The notes below the pieces were generated by a model. The model made no database searches. It was not told the DNA's origin and was given only the letters and a program-made list of their open reading frames with translations. A stretch of 64,000 nucleotides of DNA, from NCBI GenBank assembly GCA_032158125.1, contig JASKOT010000005.1, positions 744,001 to 808,000 on the forward strand, read 5' to 3'. Of this stretch, positions 57,818 through 64,000 are shown piece by piece. The stretch is from Papiliotrema nemorosa. Taxonomy: Eukaryota; Basidiomycota; Tremellomycetes; Tremellales; Rhynchogastremaceae. How positions within the stretch are numbered: the first letter of the stretch is position 1; the number at the start of each line of letters is the position of its first letter. Both the position numbers and the translations under genes were made by a program.

Positions 57818-60800
57818 ATGGTGAAGAACAATCAATCTCTGCAGATTCGTCTGACGGAGCCGGTCATCTTCCTCAAAGGCCCATCGACAGGTCTCGACTT
57901 TAGAGGTCGACCGCAAGCGATAGCCGCCGATGCGCAACCGGCCATGTTGAGGGGTTTGTTGACTCTGCGTTTGAGCAAGCCAACGAGGATCAGGAAGATT
58001 GATATCAAGCTAGAGGGAAAGACGCGGACCGAGTGGCCTGAAGGTGTGTATTGGGCCAGTCACCGCTAACAGTAGGTATCGGACCAAGAAGGATGGAAAC
58101 TTCTGAAGAGCACATTCTGATCTCGGAAAAGACGACATACTTCAATGCAATCCGCTCAGAGTCAAAGTCGGACGTGAGGAGGACGGCCTCGATGGGTCCC
58201 GGAGTGTCCACGTCGCATTTTGATGTCGACGATCACCATTTTGCTCCTGGCACCACATCCCCGGTCGAGTATGACGCACCGGATTACGTGGAAGAAAGAG
58301 GACGGTCAGGACAACTACCCAGGAGTGCCAGTGTACTGCCTGGAAGTGGAGATGGATGGAGTCAGGCTTCCCGTCAACAGAGCACCGAAGACATCCTCCA
58401 AGTACGGGATATGTCTTTGCGAGATAGAGGCCCTTCTCCTGCCTATACCCCTCGAGCCGAATCGCACGAAGGGTCGAGACGGTCCTCACTCCGCAACCCG
58501 GTCTTGTCAGGGGGTGGACAACCGACTCTTTCTCCCATCGCATCTGTTCCCCATTCACGAGCACCATCCGAGAGAACCGACAGTACTTCGACAGAAAGGC
58601 GGAGGCAAATGATGCATGGGCATGTTGCGAGAAGTGGCATGGCGGGGGAGTCGTTGCCAGAGGGATCGGCGTCGGAAGCGGAAGATGCAGAAACGCTCTT
58701 GCCCAACCCGGTCAGACCGAGCATACTGGAACATGCTGGCCACCGCCATGGATCGGGCGAAGTACGTTTTGCCGAGAGTTCAGACGAGACACCGGCGGAA
58801 CCGGTCGACCATCCACAGCCACATCGAGCTCGTACTGGCTCTTTACGGACAATCAACTCCAACTTTTCAGCCTCGACATCCTCTCTCGCGACTACCTCGA
58901 CCCATGAAGGGAGACATCATGCCGAGCCTCATCCGGTCGTTGCGGCTATTCGCACCGCTGCGAATTCCCCCATCCATTCTACATCCGGATCTCCCGCTCC
59001 TTCGATCCGAGCCGGCCAGTCGACAGAAGACCTTCGCCGTATCAGCACGTCTTCCTCGGGCGAACATCACCCTTCCTCTGGCAACGACTCGTCTCGTAGG
59101 TCGAGTCTCGGGAGAGGCCCTTCAGCCTCGTCGTCTGCTCTGGCCAGTCCCAGCATATCGTCTGCGCCAAATCAGGAAGTCCGACAGGGGAAGCGGACCA
59201 GAATCGGATCAGGGTCCACGATTGTCATCAACAAGGACATGCCTGGACCCTCTAGGCCGTCCGAGCTGCGTCAAGATTCCAACACCTCGAATCGATCTGC
59301 TTCGCTCAACGACGACGACAGACAACACCGTCATCTCAAATTTAGTATCGCCAACGCACTGGGAGCCGTCAAAGGAAGGATTGCATCGAAATCGCGTAGT
59401 CGAGCAGAATCGAGAAACGCCTCCAGGGGTCCATCCCGCTCACACTCGCGTGCCCCATCTTTTGACGAGCCGCGACCACCTATGCCAAATGGAACAAACA
59501 TGTCCCGCACAGGTAGTGGAAGTGGGTTTGCTCGGGTCAGCGGAGTCGGCTCGGCCGTTCCGGCGTATCTGCAAGACGATGAGCGGACAAACCGATTCCA
59601 GGGTAGGGACGAGTCGCGCGGATCTGGACGAAGCAGGTCGAGTGATCGGACCGCCAGTCCGGCTAGGCAGCGCGACGGCGAGAGGAGTCCGAGTAGAAAC
59701 CGAGGGCGTCACAAGGGCATGAAGGTCTTGACTGGGGCTTTGGGGGCGGAACATGAAGACGAGGAGCATCTGCACAACTGGAAAGAGTTCAAGAAGGGTG
59801 AGTCGAGTAGGTGGTCTCGCTGACTCTAGGTGTGTACAACTATCCGATATCATTCCCCATCCCTGTCAATGCCCCTCCTACCTTGCATGCCGAGTTTGGC
59901 TCGGTGGTGTACCGTCTGAAAGCTACCGTGGTAAGGGTCGGAGCTTTGACGTCGAATCTTGTGGAAGACGTGGAGGTTATGATGATCGCAACACCGCAAG
60001 AGGATGACTTGGAGGAGACGGAGAATGTCATTGTTGAGAGGCAGTGGGAAGAGCAAATGAGGTATCAGATTGCACTGCACGGAAAGGCCTTTCCCATCGG
60101 TGGTATCATGTGAGTATCATGGCAATGTGCCTCGCTGACAACAGTCCTGTCAGTGTCAGGTTGATGCCATTGATGAAGTGCAAGATACACCGTCTCACGG
60201 TCGCTCTCGAAGGTGCGTAACTGTCTAGAGCTCAACTGACATTCAGAGAAGACGGACTACTTTGCACAAGAGAAGAAAGTAGCTCGTCATGAAACGCCAA
60301 AGAAGTTTACCCTGTTATTCGTCAAACAACCCGACAAGCTCGAACGTGTTCAACCGTTGCTGCCCATCATCTCTGACGACCCCAATGCCGCCAAGGAATC
60401 GCCCGTGGCGCCCCTCGCAGCTCAGGCGGCCATCAACAACCCGGCTCCAGATGCGTTTGACCCTACAGACGAGGATGCCATGTATGCGTCACTGCTTGAT
60501 CCCTTGGGCCCTTGGCATTTGGAGAAGAGTCTGCAGTTGCCAGACTGCGCTAGTACGGTCAAATTCACGACAAAACATGAAAAGACCAACATTGCCGTCG
60601 GACATTGGCTCAAGGTGATCATCCGAGTGGAGAGGGGCGACGATGTGGCGGTAGACGCCAAAGGTCGCAGGAAGCAGTTTGACATTATAATGTGAGACGT
60701 GTTTGTAGACCCTACTGACGTGTAGTGAGACACCCATCAAGATACTCGATTGCAGGGTCAACCCTCAGATCAACTCGCTGCCCACCTACACACCCATTCA

Positions 60801-61284
60801 TCCCACCTCGCTCGTTCCAGCTGGGGTCTGCTCTATCCACTTGGGTCAATCGAAAAAGTTTACCCCGATTGCCAATACTCAGGCGGATCCTTTGGTCGCT
60901 GCCGCGCCAACGAGCACGGGTAGAGTGGAACGCCGAGGCGAGTCGTCTACTCGAGGTCGCTCACATAATCGAGATGGACATCACGAGGAGGATACTCTGC
61001 TTGAGCGGAACATCGTCTACGATCGACTCATGTCGGGTCAGGAGACTGAGACGGGTGATACGCCTCCGACGTATGGCGAGGCGGTCGCTAGCGCCATTAG
61101 GAGCGCAAGCAGGAGCGAGTCTAGGAATCCTTCGTCTAGGGATAGAGGAAGAGAGGGGATTATAGAATTTGGCGCGAGTCGAGAAGAGTCGACCAGTAGG
61201 AGCAGGAGTCGGTTGAGAAGGATCAACGATGAGATTTCGATAGGCATCGGAGGAGTCCCCAGAGGAAGGAGTCCGAGGCGGTAG
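57818..61284 (+). CDS. Alpha-arrestin (arrestin-related trafficking adaptor) with large insertion and PPxY motif
   Basis: The N-arrestin half opens at 57818 (SLQIRLTEPVIFL, LRGLLTLRLSKPTRIRKIDIKLEGK) and is interrupted by a single exon of about 1.7 kb encoding roughly 560 Ser/Arg/Pro/Asp-rich residues with many RxxS sites. The fold resumes at NWKEFKKG joined to VYNYPISFPIPVNAPPTLHA, and the C-arrestin half runs through ALHGKAFPIGG, VRLMPLMKCKIHRLTVALE and HWLKVIIRVERGDD. Close to the end, GDTPPTYGEAVAS carries a PPxY motif for Rsp5/Nedd4 WW domains. Such adaptors recruit the ubiquitin ligase to plasma-membrane transporters for endocytosis. The last exon ends at 61284 in an SR-rich tail. Confidence 0.87.
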
Positions 61285-61384
61285 GTGGTCGATGTTGCTA
61301 GGAGAATAGACTATACATTGCAATATGCACATACGATACAACGAGAGGTCAGCGGTGAGGTGCTAAGACTCTGTCCGCACTGTA

Positions 61385-62241
61385 TCATTGGTTCTTTACC
61401 GGCAAGGCAGCCTCGCCGGGTGCTTTTACCCTCTCTGAGCTCTCCGGCACTGGGGCGTCTCCCTCTTCTGGTGCTCCTTCCTCTTCTTCGCTGTCTTCAT
61501 CGCCTCTATTGATTACCACCCCACTCATCAGGTCATCCCGCTGAGCTGGGTCGAACAGCTCATTCGCCAGATCATCCTCGTCAAACATCTCTTCTTCCCC
61601 TTCAAACGCATCGTCCGGTATCCTACCTTGCCTGACATGTCAGTACTGGACGCTCTGATATATTTCTTGGTAAAAGCGGCTTAAAATACTTACAACTCTG
61701 TCATGGACCCTTTGAGAATGTAGAGGAAAGGTCCAGATCCCGCTGGCGGAGGGGTGGTTTGGTACGCTATGGGTATGTTACACCGTCCACATTGAAAAGG
61801 TTGTCGCACTTCCATCATTTCGGACCCCCTCCTTCTCATCAGTATCAGCCTTGATGGTTAGATCGGTAGGATACCTCAGACGCACCGTTGGAATAGAAAA
61901 CGGTCCCCTGGGACAGCGTTGAGTTTGAACTTGCGTCCTGGAAATTTACCATCTTTAGAGTCTTTACTTCGGACAATATAGCTACCATCGGATCTGATAT
62001 TAGCCTCGTTCGCCAGCTTTTCAGATAGCTACGTGGTCTCCTTGAGGCGTTTGCAAGGAGAGACAAGGTAGTGAACAGGTACTCACTCGCGTCGGGGAAG
62101 CCGGTCGAGTTTCCCTTGAATGACCAGTACGAAATCCCCGCAAAGACAATAGTATGATCTCAATACCGCTCGAGATGATTTGGCGGGCTGTCTCTGGTGC
62201 TCTGACGATGAGACGACGAAACGAGAGACGACTTTGGGCAT
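61385..62241 (-). CDS. STEEP1 (CXorf56/UPF0428) homologue
   Basis: ATG at 62241 gives MPKVVSRFVVSSSEHQR, and then RSYYCLCGDFVLVIQGKLDRLPRRE: the YYCLCG and LxxLPxR blocks are the family signature. After an intron, SDGSYIVRSKDSKDGKFPG and FKLNAVPGDRFLFQR; after another, FQCGRCNIPIAYQ, whose Cys pair matches the second half of the zinc-like site. The C-terminus is an acidic, Glu-rich extension (EDSEEEEGAPEEGDAP) ending at 61385. Human STEEP1 has been implicated in ER-to-Golgi exit of STING and in splicing contexts; fungi have no STING, so the ancestral role must be different and is unknown here. Confidence 0.78.
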
Positions 62242-62392
62242 GATGAGGATGTTCAAGTGAGAGAAGGAGGAAGAAGTGTGATTCCGAGAAGTGGAGGTTG
62301 ACATCGACCTTGTTTCAGATATTCGCATATCCAGTCATCCATCCCAACCTTCAAGCCCTTATTTCAAAGCCAGACATACTACAGGGAGCCGA

Positions 62393-63750
62393 ATGCCATT
62401 CTATCGTGATCGTTCAAGATCCAGATCACGTTCACGTTCACGTTCACCAAGAAAGAGAGATGACCGGCACTATCGCGATCAGAGCAGGGTTTGGGACCAA
62501 GGCGACCATGGGTCGTCCTCGAGGAGACGCACTTCGCATGATCACGTGGAACATGATCGAGACAGAACAAAGAGGCGACACGATAGAGAAAGAATAGAAG
62601 ACGGTAATGATAGAGACAGAAGGTCGAAAAGATACGAAGCAGAGGGACATTCACGCCAGGACAAGGCACACAAGGGCGATAGGGAAAGGGATAGGAAGCG
62701 CCGACATGACTCGGAAAGTGAGGATGATTTCCTCGACCTCGAGAGGCTGGGTGTCAAGGAGATTTCGGAGGACGATTATTTGTGAGGATCAGCGACGGAC
62801 AGAACCTAGTCGGGTATCACTGATGAGACAGCCTGAAGAGCGCGGAATTCAAACATTGGCTGAAGGCGGATAGGGGGAAGTACATTGATGAAATGTCGAG
62901 TGCAGATGCTCATCGATACTTTCGCAAGTTTGTACGAGTGAGTGATACTCACACTTGATTGTCACATGCCTGACGTCCTCAGAGATGGAACGACGGTGCA
63001 TTAGATCGAGCATATTATAGACCACCCAGACGGTCTTCCTCCAACACCGCATAGTTTGTTTGACAGACCCCTTCCGGGGCCATACTGATCATCAGCAAAT
63101 GGTCCTTCTCTGGCTCTCAACGTCCACCCTCCCCTCCTGCCTCCCCATCCCGCTCTCCGGAACATCCTTCCGACCCAGATCCGATGTCTTCAGACGAAGA
63201 GATCGGACCCTCTCTACCTCGACATGTATCAGGGCCATCTAGACCTTCCGCCTCGGACCGTCAATTAGCCCGTGAAGAGACTCAAGATGCTCTGCGCGCT
63301 CAACGTAAAGCTGACCGGCGGGCAGCATACGAAAGAGCAGACGAGATGGCTCCGCGAGTAGTTGGCAAAGAAGGAAAGATGGCCGAGAAGAGAGCTAGTA
63401 ATGCTGCCAACAAGGAGATGAGGGAGAAAGATGTAGGTGGACTGGAGATGGATGAAGGGACTTTGATGGGGGAAGAGAGCTCTTTTCAAGCTGCGTACGT
63501 CCTGCAGTTTCCTATTGTATCATGACTTTCTGACCCATAGGATTCGAGCGAGGGACGGCGCGCAGGGGTGGAGGGCCGAGAAGAGGCAGGAAGAGATGGC
63601 AAATAGACGAGCGGCAATGGAAAATCGGATGGCGGAGAGAAAGCAGAAGGAAGCTGCGACGATGGATATGTGAGTGGGAAAGCGATCAGTGGAGGACGCC
63701 GGAGCTGATGAAACAGGCTGAAAGCCATGGCGAAGCAGCGTTTTGGGTGA
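62393..63750 (+). CDS. NKAP-like SR protein with C-terminal helical region
   Basis: Six exons (62393..62781, 62832..62937, 62983..63053, 63096..63494, 63541..63669, 63717..63750) join in phase to 375 residues. An RS-rich N-terminus (RSRSRSRSRSRSPRKRDD) leads to the NKAP/SynMuv block: LGVKEISEDDYFLKSAEF, KHWLKADRGKYIDEMSSADA, HRYFRKFVRRWNDGALDRAYY. After a GTTTGT intron comes AYKWSFSGS, a Ser/Pro stretch, SSDEEIGPSLP, and a long Arg/Glu/Lys helix ending MLKAMAKQRFG. NKAP proteins bind RNA and associate with spliceosomes. The C-terminal half resembles a second fungal nuclear family, so this may be the fungal full-length version. The third intron donor is non-standard and inferred. Confidence 0.75.
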
Positions 63751-64000
63751 GGTCATTCTCGCCAAGTAGTCCGGAGATCCATTAAAGGGAAAGATAGCTC
63801 TCATCTGGGTGTACCTCCAACTGTTTCTCCTCCTATAACGTGCCTGGCGAACGCATGACGGGAGGACAAGACGGTCCGGTTGTATCATCATCATCACGTG
63901 ACATCCAATCTGAAATAACAACACCGTCTCGATTGCGACGAAGTGTTCAGTCCACATCATGCATCATGTTCAAATGAGCAGCACCCCGAATGGACTTGCG
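63751..64000. other. Window end, no gene seen
   Basis: The last 250 bases hold 3' flank only; a further gene may start beyond the window. Confidence 0.4.

Noticed and set aside
63003..63095. Apparent frameshift or early stop after DGALDRAYY in the NKAP-like gene
   Set aside because: A 42-nt intron with a GTTTGT donor (63054..63095) removes the stop and joins AYKWSF in phase.
1..64000. Transposons, CRISPR arrays, prophage or viral genes
   Set aside because: No reverse transcriptase, transposase, integrase, direct-repeat array or viral gene was seen on either strand.

Overview
This 64 kb window is eukaryotic, from a basidiomycete fungus, most probably a Tremellomycete (Cryptococcus/Kwoniella/Trichosporon-like). 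The signs are dense short introns (most about 31-60 nt, with GTRNGY-type donors and CTGAY/CTAAC-like branch points just before the acceptor), gene spacing of a few hundred bases, and families typical of basidiomycetes (DUF6534-type membrane protein, wax-synthase-like MBOAT, etherase-like GST). There is no operon structure, insertion sequence, CRISPR array or virus. Nearly every gene has to be rebuilt by splicing; exon joins quoted here were checked for reading phase by hand, not by transcripts.

Layout. 0-6.4 kb: TOM6-like protein, annexin, SAGA subunit Sgf11, a DUF6534-like 7-TM protein. 6.6-13 kb: wax-synthase-like acyltransferase, ESCRT-I subunit Vps37, patatin-type triacylglycerol lipase. 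13-26 kb: CK2 beta subunit, Vps33, gamma-tubulin complex component 4, Nup82/Nup88, an aldehyde dehydrogenase, Nhp2. 26.7 kb: intron-containing tRNA-Leu(UAG). 27.8-31.6 kb: a 14-exon gene encoding a Zn(II)2Cys6 DNA-binding cluster joined to a degenerate aspartate-aminotransferase fold. 32-43.8 kb: DUF89 phosphatase-like protein, aquaporin, branched-chain 2-oxoacid dehydrogenase E1 alpha, a small mitochondrial protein, membrane-anchored GH15 glucoamylase, M14 carboxypeptidase. 44-49 kb: two divergent coiled-coil orphans, proteasome ubiquitin receptor Rpn13, dienelactone hydrolase. 49-54 kb: four intronless orphan genes, two clearly paralogous, around a GST-like gene. 54-64 kb: Fig4 phosphatase, alpha-arrestin, STEEP1 homologue, NKAP-like SR protein.

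Most of the window is housekeeping. Several genes act in the endolysosomal system (Vps37, Vps33, Fig4, alpha-arrestin), but they are scattered and nothing suggests clustering by function. The most unusual object is the Zn2Cys6/pseudo-aminotransferase fusion: it looks like a eukaryotic parallel to bacterial MocR/PdxR regulators (DNA-binding domain plus fold-type I aminotransferase), except that every PLP-contacting residue I could align is lost, including the Schiff-base lysine. Its zinc cluster is also spread over seven exons, two of them micro-exons of 4 and 5 nt. The second lead is the intronless orphan cluster at 49-54 kb.
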